From contig NZ_JAGINT010000002.1 of NCBI RefSeq assembly GCF_017876295.1, positions 4,447,421-4,511,420 on the forward strand: a stretch of 64,000 nucleotides of DNA. The letters are read 5' to 3'. This DNA comes from Kribbella aluminosa (GTDB lineage: Bacteria > Actinomycetota > Actinomycetes > Propionibacteriales > Kribbellaceae). Shown here piece after piece: positions 16,644 through 24,804 of this stretch. Within the stretch, counting starts at the first letter, position 1, and every line of letters begins with the position of its first letter. A program made the position numbers and the translations under genes. Under the pieces are notes generated by a model. That model was not told the origin of the DNA. It did not search any database and was given only the letters and a program-made list of their open reading frames with translations.

Positions 16644-16970
16644 CTACCTTTCCTTCCGTTCGATCGCCTCGGCGATCGTCTTGATGCGCTGCAGCCGCCG
16701 GTCCCAGGCATGGGTCACGTCGGCCAGCTGATGGATGGCGTGGGTGAGGCGGTCCTCGTCCACGGTGTAGCGGCGCTCCCGGCCGTACGGCGCGGAGTGC
16801 ACCAGGCCGGCCCGGTCCAGGACGCCGAGATGTTTCGCCACCGCCTGCCGGGTGACGGGCAGCCGCTCGCTGAGCCCGGTCGCCGTGCCGCCGCCGTCCG
16901 CGAGCAGCAGGTCGAGCATCCGCCGCCGGGTCGGGTCGCCGATCGCGGACCAGAGCTCGTCGTCGATCAC
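16644..16970 (-). CDS. ArsR-family regulator of the SRPBCC operon
   Basis: 108 residues from GTG at 16970, overlapping the upstream stop by GTGA. Winged-helix ArsR features: DELWSAIGDPTRRRMLDLLLADGG at the N-terminus, recognition helix LPVTRQAVAKHLGVLDRAGLV (about 38-58), wing GRERRYTVDEDRL. There are no Cys metal sites, so it probably senses a ligand or is paired with the SRPBCC proteins. Likely autoregulatory through the two GCAACC-N3-GGTTGC sites at 17423-17482. Confidence 0.85.
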   Translation of the reverse strand: MIDDELWSAIGDPTRRRMLDLLLADGGGTATGLSERLPVTRQAVAKHLGVLDRAGLVHSAPYGRERRYTVDEDRLTHAIHQLADVTHAWDRRLQRIKTIAEAIERKER

Positions 16971-17407
16971 GGCCTGGCGACCAGCCGGGCGACGTACGGC
17001 GCGATCCGCGGCAGGAAGTAGTCCCAGCCGTTGGTGTGGTCGGCGAACAGTTCGTCGGACTTGGCGGCCTCGTCGAACCCGGTCTCGGCGAACCGGAGCA
17101 GCGTGCCGCCGGCGTCCGGGACGAGCTCGAAGGTGACGAGCACCGAGTTCTGTGCGGTCGCGGTCTCGCCGTCGTAGTCCCAGCGGAACACGAACCGGCG
17201 CGGCGGCTCGGCCTCGAGCACGGTCAACGGGACCTGCATGACGTCTTCGCCCTGCCGGAAGCCGATCGTGCCGGTGCCGCCGGGAACCACCGTGAAGTCG
17301 GCCTCTTCCGGCCACCACTCGCGCAGGTGCTCCGGCGAACTGACCACCTCGTAGACCACCTCCGGCGCGGCCTCGATCCGAATCTCCCGCTCGATGCTCC
17401 TGCTCAT
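16967..17407 (-). CDS. SRPBCC/AHSA1-domain protein, first gene of operon
   Basis: 146 residues, ATG at 17407 with GGATCAGGGG ahead. MSRSIEREIRIEAAPEVVYEVVSSPEHLREWWPEEADF is a textbook SRPBCC start; the middle (FVFRWDYDGETATAQNSVLVTFELVPD) gives the beta sheet and the end (TNGWDYFLPRIAPYVARLV) the long helix. It is the promoter-proximal gene of the ArsR operon. The ligand cannot be predicted. Confidence 0.83.
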   Translation of the reverse strand: MSRSIEREIRIEAAPEVVYEVVSSPEHLREWWPEEADFTVVPGGTGTIGFRQGEDVMQVPLTVLEAEPPRRFVFRWDYDGETATAQNSVLVTFELVPDAGGTLLRFAETGFDEAAKSDELFADHTNGWDYFLPRIAPYVARLVARP

Positions 17408-17422
17408 GCCCCTGATCCTTTC

Positions 17423-17482
17423 GCAACCTTTGGTTGCTCATGACTGTAGACCACCCGGACTGGAAGTGCAACCAAAGGTTGC
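17423..17482 (-). promoter_or_regulatory. Promoter with two GCAACC-N3-GGTTGC operators
   Basis: Perfect inverted repeats GCAACCTTTGGTTGC (17423-17437) and GCAACCAAAGGTTGC (17468-17482), centres 45 bp apart. Reading leftwards, TTGCAC (17471-17466) and TACAGT (17448-17443) form a sigma-70 promoter with 17-bp spacing. One operator overlaps the -35 and the other lies just downstream of the start site. A dimeric regulator, most simply the ArsR protein encoded in the operon, could repress it; the distal site might also affect the rightward ABC gene at 17540. Confidence 0.7.
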
Positions 17483-17539
17483 GGGAAGCGTTCCCAGGCC
17501 CCGGCTGTTGAGATGATCAGTGAAAAGGGAGGCGGCGCG

Positions 17540-19420
17540 ATGTCGATGATGGGCGGGATGGCCGCGGCGGGCTGGCGGCGGCAGGACGCGTCCGTCGTCG
17601 GGCGCAAACTGGCGAAGGGCACGGTACGGCGGATCCTCCGGTTCGCGAAGCCGTTCCGGTGGCAGATCACGGCGTTCCTGGTGCTGGTGATCGCGTCCGC
17701 GTTCCTGGTGATCGCGTCGCCGCTGCTGTTCAAGAAGATCGTCGACGACGGGATCACCAAGGGGAACGCCGGTCTCGTCACCGCGCTGGCCCTGGTGGTC
17801 GCGCTGCTCGCGGTCGTGGAGGCCGTGCTCGGCCTGGTGCAGCGTTCGTTCTCGGCGCGGATCGGCGAGGGGCTGATCTACGACCTGCGCACCAAGGTGT
17901 TCGGGCACGTGCAGCGGATGCCGGTCGCGTTCTTCACCCGGACCCAGACCGGCGCGCTGGTCTCGCGGCTGAACAACGACGTCATCGGCGCCCAGCAGGC
18001 CTTCACCACGACGCTGTCCGGCGTGGTCTCGAACATCATCAGCCTGATCCTCGTGGTGGGTGCGATGCTGGTGCTGAGCTGGCAGCTGACCCTGGTCGCG
18101 ATCGTGCTGCTGCCGATCTTCCTGATCCCGGCGCGGGTCCTCGGCCGCCGGCTGGCCGCGATGACGCGCGAGCAGATGAACCTGAACGCCGAGATGTCGA
18201 CCGCGATGACCGAGCGGTTCAGCGTCGGCGGCGCGCTGCTGGTGACGCTGTTCGGGCACCCGGCGCTGGAGGAGCGCGACTTCGGTGAACGCGCCGGGCG
18301 GGTCCGCGACCTGGGCATCCGGATCGCGATGCTCGGCCGGGTGTTCTTCACCGCGCTGACGCTGGTCGCGGCGCTCGCGACGGCATTGGTGTACGGCGTG
18401 GGCGGCAACCTGGCCGTCCGCCAGACTCTGACGGTCGGGACGCTGCTCGCCCTCGTCGCGCTGCTGGGCCGGCTGTACGGTCCGCTGACCGCGTTGTCCA
18501 ACGTGCGCGTCGACGTGATGACCGCACTGGTGTCGTTCGAGCGCGTCTTCGAGGTGCTCGACCTGGAGCCGATGATCAAGAACGCCCCGGATGCCACCGA
18601 CCTGCCCGCCGATGCGGCCAGCGTCGAGTTCGACCATGTCGCGTTCTCGTACCCGACCGCCGAGCAGGTCTCGCTCGCGAGCCTCGAGTCGGTGGCCGTC
18701 CTGGACAAGCGGGCGTCGGCGCAGGTCCTGGAGGACGTGAGCTTCGTCGTACGACCCGGCCAGATGATCGCCCTGGTCGGCCCGTCAGGCGCCGGCAAGA
18801 CCACCATCACGAACCTGGTCGCTCGGCTGTACGACGTGACCGGGGGAGCGGTACGGGTCGGCGGGCGGGACGTCCGTGACGTCACGCTCCAATCGCTCCA
18901 CGACACCATCGGGTACGTCACCCAGGACGCCCACATGTTCCACGACACGATCCGCGCGAACCTGCTGTACGCGAAGCCGGAGGCCGCCGAGGACGAGATG
19001 GTGGCGGCGTTGCAGGCGGCCCAGATCTGGGAGCTGGTGTCCGGGCTCCCGGACGGCCTGGACACGGTCGTCGGCGACCGCGGCCACCGGCTCTCCGGTG
19101 GCGAGCGGCAACGACTCGCAATCGCCCGGTTGTTGCTCAAGGCACCGAAGGTCGTCGTACTCGACGAGGCGACCGCCCACCTGGACTCCGAGTCCGAGGT
19201 CGCCGTCCAGCGGGCCCTGGACACCGCGCTCGAAGGCCGTACGTCGCTGGTGATCGCGCACCGGCTGTCGACGGTCCGGAACGCGGACCAGATCCTGGTC
19301 GTTGACCACGGCAACGTCATCGAGCGCGGCACGCACGAGCAGTTGCTCGCGGCCGGCGGCGAGTACGCGGATCTGTATCACACACAGTTCAAGGAGTCCG
19401 GCACAGCGGCAGGTGTCTGA
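17540..19420 (+). CDS. ABC exporter, fused membrane and ATPase domains
   Basis: 626 residues. ATG at 17540 is chosen because GGGAGG lies 7 bases upstream; 17513 is an alternative. Six membrane helices in the first 310 residues (type IV exporter fold), then an ABC domain: Walker A GPSGAGKTT (about 418), Q-loop TQDAHMFHDTI, signature LSGGERQRLAIARLLL (about 520), Walker B VVVLDEATAHLDSE, H-loop AHRLSTV. It is probably a half-transporter that works as a homodimer. Substrate unknown. It ends 9 bases before the convergent gene at 19430. Confidence 0.88.
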   Translation: MSMMGGMAAAGWRRQDASVVGRKLAKGTVRRILRFAKPFRWQITAFLVLVIASAFLVIASPLLFKKIVDDGITKGNAGLVTALALVVALLAVVEAVLGLVQRSFSARIGEGLIYDLRTKVFGHVQRMPVAFFTRTQTGALVSRLNNDVIGAQQAFTTTLSGVVSNIISLILVVGAMLVLSWQLTLVAIVLLPIFLIPARVLGRRLAAMTREQMNLNAEMSTAMTERFSVGGALLVTLFGHPALEERDFGERAGRVRDLGIRIAMLGRVFFTALTLVAALATALVYGVGGNLAVRQTLTVGTLLALVALLGRLYGPLTALSNVRVDVMTALVSFERVFEVLDLEPMIKNAPDATDLPADAASVEFDHVAFSYPTAEQVSLASLESVAVLDKRASAQVLEDVSFVVRPGQMIALVGPSGAGKTTITNLVARLYDVTGGAVRVGGRDVRDVTLQSLHDTIGYVTQDAHMFHDTIRANLLYAKPEAAEDEMVAALQAAQIWELVSGLPDGLDTVVGDRGHRLSGGERQRLAIARLLLKAPKVVVLDEATAHLDSESEVAVQRALDTALEGRTSLVIAHRLSTVRNADQILVVDHGNVIERGTHEQLLAAGGEYADLYHTQFKESGTAAGV

Positions 19421-19429
19421 CAGCCGGAC

Positions 19430-19948
19430 TCACTGACCCGGTTCTGCTCCGGCACCAGCCGGCCGCGAGTCGTGCTCCAGCAGATGCAGCACGGGTACGC
19501 CGAGATGCCGGCGGGCGGAGTTGGTCCAGTCCAGATGGAAGAACTCGGCCACGATGTGCGGCCGGGTCAGGATAATGACCTCCTGGCCTTGGCTGTGCTG
19601 GACGGTCGCGACCAGCGCGTCGATCGGCCGGTCGTGGGAGATGCCGCCCTCGGCGTTCTGCCCGAGATCGCGGAGCCGTTGGACGCTGCGGCCGCTGCAG
19701 CCCTTGGCCTCGGAGTCGATCGCCCGTTGCGCCTCGACGAGGTCGTCCCGCTGACCCGCGAGGCCCGGCCCGTAGAGGTCCGCCGTACCGAGCGCGCTGA
19801 TCGACGCCTCGACGCCTGCCTCGGCGTTGTGGCACGGCACGAGCACGTGGTACATGATCGGCTCGGGCATGTCCTGATGGAGTTCGACGACGCGTTTCGC
19901 GTCGGGCTCGGACAGTTCCTGTTCGACAAGCAGTACGACGTCGTACAT
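19430..19948 (-). CDS. Hypothetical alpha/beta protein
   Basis: 172 residues from ATG at 19948 with GGAGGTGG upstream. It starts MYDVVLLVEQELSEPDAKRVVELH and alternates strands and helices; a later strand HSQGQEVIILTRPHIVAEFFHLDW resembles the nucleotide-binding end of universal-stress-like folds, but the GxxG(S/T) ATP motif of that family is absent. It is a conserved-looking actinobacterial protein of unknown role. Its upstream region contains the 89-bp dyad element (20010-20098). Confidence 0.65.
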   Translation of the reverse strand: MYDVVLLVEQELSEPDAKRVVELHQDMPEPIMYHVLVPCHNAEAGVEASISALGTADLYGPGLAGQRDDLVEAQRAIDSEAKGCSGRSVQRLRDLGQNAEGGISHDRPIDALVATVQHSQGQEVIILTRPHIVAEFFHLDWTNSARRHLGVPVLHLLEHDSRPAGAGAEPGQ

Positions 19949-20009
19949 CGTGCCACCTCCGGTGCTTACCAGTCGGTATGCCTCCATAGTGCCCGGTCGG
20001 CGGTGGTTA

Positions 20010-20098
20010 GTCACGGGGCCTCCCGGTCTGGACTGAGGAGCGGCGGGAGCGAAGCGACCAGAGCGACGAGGGAAGACCGGGAGTAACAGCACCGTGAC
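20010..20098. repeat. 89-bp dyad element, copy 1
   Basis: Begins GTCACGGGGCCTCCCGGTCT and ends with AGACCGGGAG...ACCGTGAC, giving two nested arms around a centre rich in GAGCGAAGCGAC. A second copy of exactly the same length lies at 35661-35749, with about 85 percent identity by eye. Here it lies between the hypothetical gene (19948) and the prenyltransferase end (20133). Read on the minus strand, both copies encode a similar peptide (LPVFPRRSGxFAPxAPQSR). Confidence 0.75.
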
Positions 20099-20132
20099 TC
20101 GCCGCACCGGAGGCGCGGCATCGGCAGAGTAT

Positions 20133-20891
20133 TCAACTGGATCGTTGCAGTCTTCGCGTTCCGTAGGTTCGCAGTGCGCGGAGCAGGTCGACCTCACGGA
20201 ACGCGGGCCAGTACAGGTCGCAGAACTCGATGTCCGAGCCGGTCGCCTGCCAGAGCAGGAAGTCCGACATCCGCAGCTCGCCGCTCGTCCGGATGACAAG
20301 ATCCGGGTCCGGCAGACCGGGAACGTACAGGTGCCGGCCGATCTCCTCCTCGGTCAGCCCGTCCGCGACGTCCTCGAGCGAACGCCCGGCGGCGGCCGCC
20401 TCGTCCAGCGCCGACCTGACCGCGTCCAGCACCTCGAGCCGCCCGGAGTAGCCGATCGCCAGCGTCAGGTCCCCGGCGCGCCGGTCGCCGCTCAGCTCGA
20501 CCGCCTCCTTCAGCGCCCGGGCCGTTGAGTCCGGCAACAGATCCAGCCGGCCCGCGACGTGCAGCCGCCAGCGGTGGTCCCGGCGTACATGCTCGGCCAG
20601 CACGCTCTCGGTCAGCTCCATCAGGTAGCCGACCTCGGAGGAGTCTCGCTTGCGCATGTTGTCCGCCGACGCGACCCACGCGGTGACACAGGTGATCCCC
20701 GCGTCCGCGCACCACTGCAGGAACTGCTCCAGGTGCTTCGCCCCGAACCGATGACCGACGCGTACGTCGTCGTACCCGGCGCCGCGCGCCCAGCGACGAT
20801 TGCCGTCCATCACGATCGCGACGTGCTGCGGCTTGGGAAGGCCTTTGAGCTGGTCGCGCAGGCGGCGCGCGTAGAGGCCGTACAGAATCAT
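20133..20891 (-). CDS. Cis-prenyl (undecaprenyl/short-chain Z-) diphosphate synthase
   Basis: 252 residues from ATG at 20891 (a GTG at 20894 is possible). Motifs of the UppS family in order: HVAIVMDGNRRWARG (diphosphate-binding Asp, about residue 28), GHRFGAKHLEQFLQW, GYSGRLEVLDAV, VIRTSGELRMSDFLLWQ (about 205) and EFCDLYWPAFREVDL. The usual FSTENW is replaced by VASADNMRKR, as in actinobacterial short-chain enzymes of the Rv1086 type that make Z,E-farnesyl diphosphate, so the product may be short. It starts a few bases after the ligase gene stop and is probably co-transcribed. Confidence 0.85.
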   Translation of the reverse strand: MILYGLYARRLRDQLKGLPKPQHVAIVMDGNRRWARGAGYDDVRVGHRFGAKHLEQFLQWCADAGITCVTAWVASADNMRKRDSSEVGYLMELTESVLAEHVRRDHRWRLHVAGRLDLLPDSTARALKEAVELSGDRRAGDLTLAIGYSGRLEVLDAVRSALDEAAAAGRSLEDVADGLTEEEIGRHLYVPGLPDPDLVIRTSGELRMSDFLLWQATGSDIEFCDLYWPAFREVDLLRALRTYGTRRLQRSS

Positions 20892-20898
20892 CACAGCA

Positions 20899-21975
20899 TC
20901 AGCGCTGGGCGCTCGAGAGTACGTCGGCCAGGTCGAACTTCAACGGCTCCTCGAGCTGCTCGTAGGTGCAGGACTCCGGCGTCCGGTCCGGGCGCCAGCG
21001 GACGAACTGTGCGGTGTGCCGGAACCGGATACCTTCCATGTGGTCGTACCGCACCTCGACGACGCGCTCCGGCCGCAGCGGCGTGAACGACAGGTCCTTG
21101 CCCGCCTGCCACCGGGAGCCCTCGGCGTTCCGCGGCGTACGAACGCCTTCCTCCTGCTTGGCCCAGGCCCACGGGTGGTCGTCGAACGTCGTGACCAGCG
21201 GCTGCATTTCCGTGAACAGCTCCTTGCGGCGCTCCATCGGGAACGCCCCGATCACGCCGACGCTGGCCAGGGTGCCGTCGTCGTTGTAGAGGCCGAGCAG
21301 CAGCGAGCCGATCCGGTCCGGGCCGCTCTTGTGCAGGCGGTACCCGGCGACGACGCAGTCCGCCGTACGCTCCGGCTTGATCTTGAACATCACCCGCTTG
21401 TCGGGCTGGTACGTGCCGTCGAGGGGCTTGGCGATCAGCCCGTCCAGGCCGGCGCCCTCGAACTGCTCGAACCACCGCGCGGCGGTGTCGTGGTCGGCGG
21501 TCGCCGGAGTGACGTGGATCGGCTCCTTGACGCCGGCCAGCGCGTCGAGCAGCGCCGTACGCCGTTCGGCGAACGGGCGCTCCGTGTAGTCGTCGTCACC
21601 GAGCGCCAGCAGGTCGAACGCGACGAACCTGGCCGGGGTCTTCTCGGACAGCATGTTCACCCGGCTCGCGGCCGGGTGGATGCGCTGCTGCAGCACCTCG
21701 AAGTCGAGCCGGTCGCCGGACTCGCCGATCACGATGATCTCGCCGTCGATCGCGCAGCGCTCCGGGAGGTTGGCCAACACCGCCTCGACCAGCTCCGGGA
21801 AGTACCGCGTCATCGGCTTCTCGTTCCGGCTGCCGATCTCCACCTCGTCGCCGTCGCGGAAGATGATCGACCGGAACCCGTCCCACTTCGGCTCGTAGGA
21901 CAGGTCTCCGCGGGGGATCTCCTTGACCGGCTTGGCGAGCATCGGCTTGACCGGCGGCATCACTGGCAGTCGCAT
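20899..21975 (-). CDS. ligC: ATP-dependent DNA ligase, LigC type
   Basis: 358 residues from ATG at 21975. Nucleotidyl-transferase motifs: I EPKWDGFR with nucleophile Lys at residue 30, III AIDGEIIVI, IIIa FVAFDLLAL, IV GLDGLIAKPLDG, V VMFKIKPERTADCVVAGY, and an OB fold to the C-terminus ending RHTAQFVRWRPDR. Length and N-terminus match mycobacterial LigC, which acts in base-excision repair and backup end-joining. No LigD polymerase or nuclease domain is fused and no Ku gene is adjacent. Confidence 0.9.
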   Translation of the reverse strand: MRLPVMPPVKPMLAKPVKEIPRGDLSYEPKWDGFRSIIFRDGDEVEIGSRNEKPMTRYFPELVEAVLANLPERCAIDGEIIVIGESGDRLDFEVLQQRIHPAASRVNMLSEKTPARFVAFDLLALGDDDYTERPFAERRTALLDALAGVKEPIHVTPATADHDTAARWFEQFEGAGLDGLIAKPLDGTYQPDKRVMFKIKPERTADCVVAGYRLHKSGPDRIGSLLLGLYNDDGTLASVGVIGAFPMERRKELFTEMQPLVTTFDDHPWAWAKQEEGVRTPRNAEGSRWQAGKDLSFTPLRPERVVEVRYDHMEGIRFRHTAQFVRWRPDRTPESCTYEQLEEPLKFDLADVLSSAQR

Positions 21976-22080
21976 CCTGTCATTCTGTCCCACTGCACCG
22001 ACACTTCCTAGGCACCTCCTGGACACCTCCTCGGTACTTCCCAGGTGGACGGGAGCCGAGTTGCCTCGGACAATGGCCTC

Positions 22081-22725
22081 ATGACGTCGGCCCAGGTGGA
22101 GTGGACGCGTCCCTCGGACGCCGAACGCGACCGCGCCCTGGCCGTCCTCCGCGACGGTGCCGGCTCCGGCCGTCTCTCTCACGACACCTTCATCCGCCGC
22201 ATGAACGTCGTCCTCAGAGCCCAGACCCACGGCGAACTCGCCGACGTCCTCCGCGACCTGCCGCGCCGCGAATCCCGCTTCACCACCGTCACCCGCAACC
22301 TGCGAAAGAAGCTCCCGCGCCTCACACTTGGCCGCCTGGTGGGCGGTGGTGGAGCGCCGAGCCCTCTCGGGGCGTCGGCCGGCGGTCGCCGGCGTCGTGG
22401 GCCGTGGCGTGAGCTGTTGCCTCGGGTTGTGCTGGTGCGTCGGGAGGCGGCTGTTCCGCCGGCTGCACTTGCTTTGCCCGCGCCCGGATCTCCTACCGTG
22501 CGGATCGGGCGGGGGCCGGGAGCGACACTTCGGCTGGGGGATGTGACTGTTTCGCGGTTTCACGCCGAGTTGCGGTACGTCGGGGAGGGCTGGCTGCTCC
22601 GGGATCTCGGCTCGATGAACGGGACCCTCGTGAACGACCTGCGGATCACCACCACCGTCCGCGTGCGACCGGGTGACCGGGTCAGCTTCGGAGCGGTCAG
22701 CTTCACGTTGACGCACCAGCCGTAG
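22081..22725 (+). CDS. DUF1707-FHA protein
   Basis: 214 residues from ATG at 22081. The N-terminal 55 residues (WTRPSDAERDRALAVLRDGAGSGRLSHDTFIRRMNVVLRAQTHGEL) are a DUF1707 domain, common in actinobacteria. A basic linker leads to a C-terminal FHA domain (about 130-214) with the phosphothreonine-binding pattern VRIGRGPGATLRL, VSRFHAELR and LGSMNGTLVN. It probably reads Ser/Thr kinase signals in the cytoplasm. No kinase gene is nearby. Confidence 0.88.
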   Translation: MTSAQVEWTRPSDAERDRALAVLRDGAGSGRLSHDTFIRRMNVVLRAQTHGELADVLRDLPRRESRFTTVTRNLRKKLPRLTLGRLVGGGGAPSPLGASAGGRRRRGPWRELLPRVVLVRREAAVPPAALALPAPGSPTVRIGRGPGATLRLGDVTVSRFHAELRYVGEGWLLRDLGSMNGTLVNDLRITTTVRVRPGDRVSFGAVSFTLTHQP

Positions 22726-22728
22726 GAC

Positions 22729-22758
22729 TTGCATCCCGTACTTGGGTACAGGTTTACC
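22729..22758 (+). promoter_or_regulatory. MerR-type promoter of the CC-protein/merR/ynfA operon
   Basis: -35 TTGCAT (22729-22734), then an 18-bp spacer holding the dyad CCxGTAC-N4-GTACxGG (22735-22752), then -10 TTTACC (22753-22758). The over-long spacer with a GTAC-N4-GTAC dyad inside it is the hallmark of metal-type MerR promoters, as in the Tn501 mer operator. An almost identical promoter lies at 48772-48801. Confidence 0.75.
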
Positions 22759-22767
22759 GTCGAACAC

Positions 22768-23070
22768 ATGGACGACACCTGGATCCCGGAAGCCTGCACC
22801 CTGCCGACCGCGGAGCAGCCGCTCCGGGTCGCCGAGTTCGACCAGCTGTTCGCCGACCACCTCCGGCACGCGGACCGCGTCGACGCCCACACCCTCGTGC
22901 TCACCCTCGCCCCGGCCGCCCGGACACCAACCGCGGACCTGATCGCCCGCGAATCCGGCTGCTGCTCGTTCTTCACCTTCACCCTCACCGGCGCGACCAC
23001 CCTCCGCATCACGGTCCCGCCGGCCTACACCGCCGTACTCGACGGCCTCACCGACCGCCTGCCACGATGA
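22768..23070 (+). CDS. Small protein with C10 and C65-C66, MerR-operon
   Basis: 100 residues starting MDDTWIPEACTLPTAEQPLR. There are no membrane segments. The Cys pair in ARESGCCSFFTFTL (65-66) and Cys10 could bind a soft metal. It is the first gene behind the MerR-type promoter and overlaps merR by ATGA. I do not recognise the family by function; similar small proteins accompany actinobacterial MerR genes. A role in metal binding or chaperoning is inference. Confidence 0.7.
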   Translation: MDDTWIPEACTLPTAEQPLRVAEFDQLFADHLRHADRVDAHTLVLTLAPAARTPTADLIARESGCCSFFTFTLTGATTLRITVPPAYTAVLDGLTDRLPR

Positions 23071-23492
23071 GATCCAGCGAACTCGCGGCCGCCGCCGGCG
23101 TGAACCTCCAGACCCTCCGGTACTACGAACGCCGCGGCCTCCTCGACGAACCAGACCGCAGCCTCGGCGGCCACCGCATGTACCCGGCCGAGGCCGTCAC
23201 CACCCTGCGCGTCATCAAAGCCGCCCAACGCCTCGGCTTCACCCTCGCCGAGGTCTCCGAACTGCTGGCCGCCGCGAGACATCGGCACCGCCGCGGCGAG
23301 GGAACCGGGCTCCAGACGCGCGCCCGGGAGAAACTGGCGGACGTGGAAGCCAAGATCGCCGACCTGACGGTCATCGCCGAGACCCTGCGCGCCGGTATCG
23401 CCGCCGGCTGCGACGACCTGGAGACCTGCGCGGGCGACCCCGCCTGCCCGCTCCCGTTCGCCGAGCTCAGCGCGCGCGGCGGCCGAGCGTGA
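23067..23492 (+). CDS. MerR-family metal-type regulator
   Basis: 141 residues. The N-terminal HTH and wing match MerR (SELAAAAGVNLQTLRYYERRGLLDEP, GGHRMYPAEAV), followed by the coiled-coil dimerisation helix and a Cys-rich end (Cys115, 121 and 127; GCDDLETC...ACPLP). It lacks the first mercury-binding Cys (position 77-82 in MerR); His72 and His74 are close by instead, so its metal or ligand may differ from mercury. It presumably binds the GTAC-N4-GTAC dyad upstream and activates its own operon. Overlaps of four bases on both sides. Confidence 0.85.
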   Translation: MRSSELAAAAGVNLQTLRYYERRGLLDEPDRSLGGHRMYPAEAVTTLRVIKAAQRLGFTLAEVSELLAAARHRHRRGEGTGLQTRAREKLADVEAKIADLTVIAETLRAGIAAGCDDLETCAGDPACPLPFAELSARGGRA

Positions 23493-23821
23493 CCGTACTG
23501 CGTTCCATCCTGCTGTTCGTACTGGCGGCGATCGCGGAGATCGGCGGCGCCTGGCTGATCTGGCAAGGCTGGCGCGACCACCGCGGCATCCTCTGGATCG
23601 CCGGCGGAATAGTTGCCCTAGGCGCCTACGGCTTCGTCGCCACCTTCCAGCCGGACGCCAACTTCGGCCGCATCCTCGCCGCGTACGGCGGCATCTTCGT
23701 GGCCGGCTCCCTGGCCTGGGGCATGCTCGTCGACCACTTCAAACCCGACCGCTACGACCTCACCGGCGCCGCCATCTGCCTCCTCGGCGTAGCCGTCATC
23801 ATGTACGCGCCCCGCGGATAG
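23489..23821 (+). CDS. YnfA/UPF0060-family small membrane protein
   Basis: 110 residues, GTG start in a GTGA overlap with merR. Four membrane helices with the family motifs AAIAEIGGAWLIWQGWR (helix 1, Glu conserved) and AAYGGIFVAGSLAWGM (helix 3). UPF0060 proteins resemble small multidrug-resistance transporters and are probably exporters. As the last gene of a MerR-controlled operon it may export the inducing metal or drug (inference). Confidence 0.87.
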   Translation: MTVLRSILLFVLAAIAEIGGAWLIWQGWRDHRGILWIAGGIVALGAYGFVATFQPDANFGRILAAYGGIFVAGSLAWGMLVDHFKPDRYDLTGAAICLLGVAVIMYAPRG

Positions 23822-23822
23822 C

Positions 23823-24797
23823 TCAGGGGATCAGGACGACCTTGCCCGTGGTGGCCCGGGTTTCGAGGGACTTGTGGGCGGTGGCGGCGTCGGACAGTGG
23901 GAAGGCTGTGGTGACTGCCTGCCAGCGGCCCTCGAAGGTTTCTTCGAGGGCGGTTGATTCGAGCTCGCGGAGGCGGCTTGCCATTTTGGCGCCCAGGGAC
24001 CAGCCGACGGTGAGGTTGCGGGTCATCAGGTCCTGGTGGGTGAACTCGATCGGGCCGCCGCCGGACCAGCCGAACAGGAACGCGCGGCCGCCGGTGCCGA
24101 GGAGGTCGAACGCCTGCTGACCGTTGGTGCCGCCAACGCCGTCGAGGAGGACCGTGATCTCCTGGCCGTCCAGCGCGTCCTTCAGGGTCTGCGCCCAGTC
24201 CGGATCCCGGTAGTCGATCGCGTACTGCGCTCCGAGCGAGCGGACGAGTTCGGCCTTCTCCGGGCCGCCGGCCAGGCCGACCGCGATCGCGCCGACGTTC
24301 CGCGCCGCCTGGATCAGGTAGCTGCCGATCCCGCCGGCCGCGGACGTCACCAGGACGACGTCCTCCATCGTGAGGCGGGCCTGCTGGAGGATTCCGGCCG
24401 TCGTACGCCCGGTGCCGATCGCGGCGACCGCCTGCGCGGCGTCGACGTGGCCGGGGAGCTCGTACAGCGACTCCACCTTCGCCACCGCACGTTCGGCGTA
24501 CCCGCCGGGGACCATGCCGAGGTGGACGACGACGCGCTTCCCGATCCAGGAGGGGTCGACGTCCGGCCCGGCCGCGCTGACGCGTCCGGCGACCTCGCGG
24601 CCGGGGACGGTCGGCAGCTCCGGCACCGGGATCGGGCTGCCGCCGGTGGCCCCGGCCCGGATCATCGTGTCGACGAGATGGACCCCGGCGGCCTCGACCT
24701 CGACGAGAACGGCACCGGCCGGCGGCACCGGCTCCGGGACCTCCTCGTACACCAGGTTCTCCGCCGGGCCGAATGCATGCAGTCTGATCGCTTTCAC
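23823..24797 (-). CDS. Zinc-independent quinone oxidoreductase (MDR superfamily)
   Basis: 324 residues from GTG at 24797. GroES-like N-terminus (PEPVPPAGAVLVEVEAAGVHLVDTMIRAG), VPGREVAGRV, then a Rossmann fold with the NADPH motif VTSAAGGIGSYLIQAARNVGA (AAxGGxGS, about residue 150) typical of QOR-like enzymes; no zinc-binding Cys cluster. It reduces quinones with NADPH. The SoxR-type promoter immediately upstream suggests induction by redox-cycling compounds. It is convergent with ynfA, one base apart. Confidence 0.88.
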   Translation of the reverse strand: MKAIRLHAFGPAENLVYEEVPEPVPPAGAVLVEVEAAGVHLVDTMIRAGATGGSPIPVPELPTVPGREVAGRVSAAGPDVDPSWIGKRVVVHLGMVPGGYAERAVAKVESLYELPGHVDAAQAVAAIGTGRTTAGILQQARLTMEDVVLVTSAAGGIGSYLIQAARNVGAIAVGLAGGPEKAELVRSLGAQYAIDYRDPDWAQTLKDALDGQEITVLLDGVGGTNGQQAFDLLGTGGRAFLFGWSGGGPIEFTHQDLMTRNLTVGWSLGAKMASRLRELESTALEETFEGRWQAVTTAFPLSDAATAHKSLETRATTGKVVLIP

Positions 24798-24804
24798 AGC
24801 GCCA

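Noticed and set aside
22101..22412. Overlapping plus frame inside the DUF1707-FHA gene
   Set aside because: Arg/Pro-rich shadow frame; the DUF1707 and FHA signatures are in the other frame.
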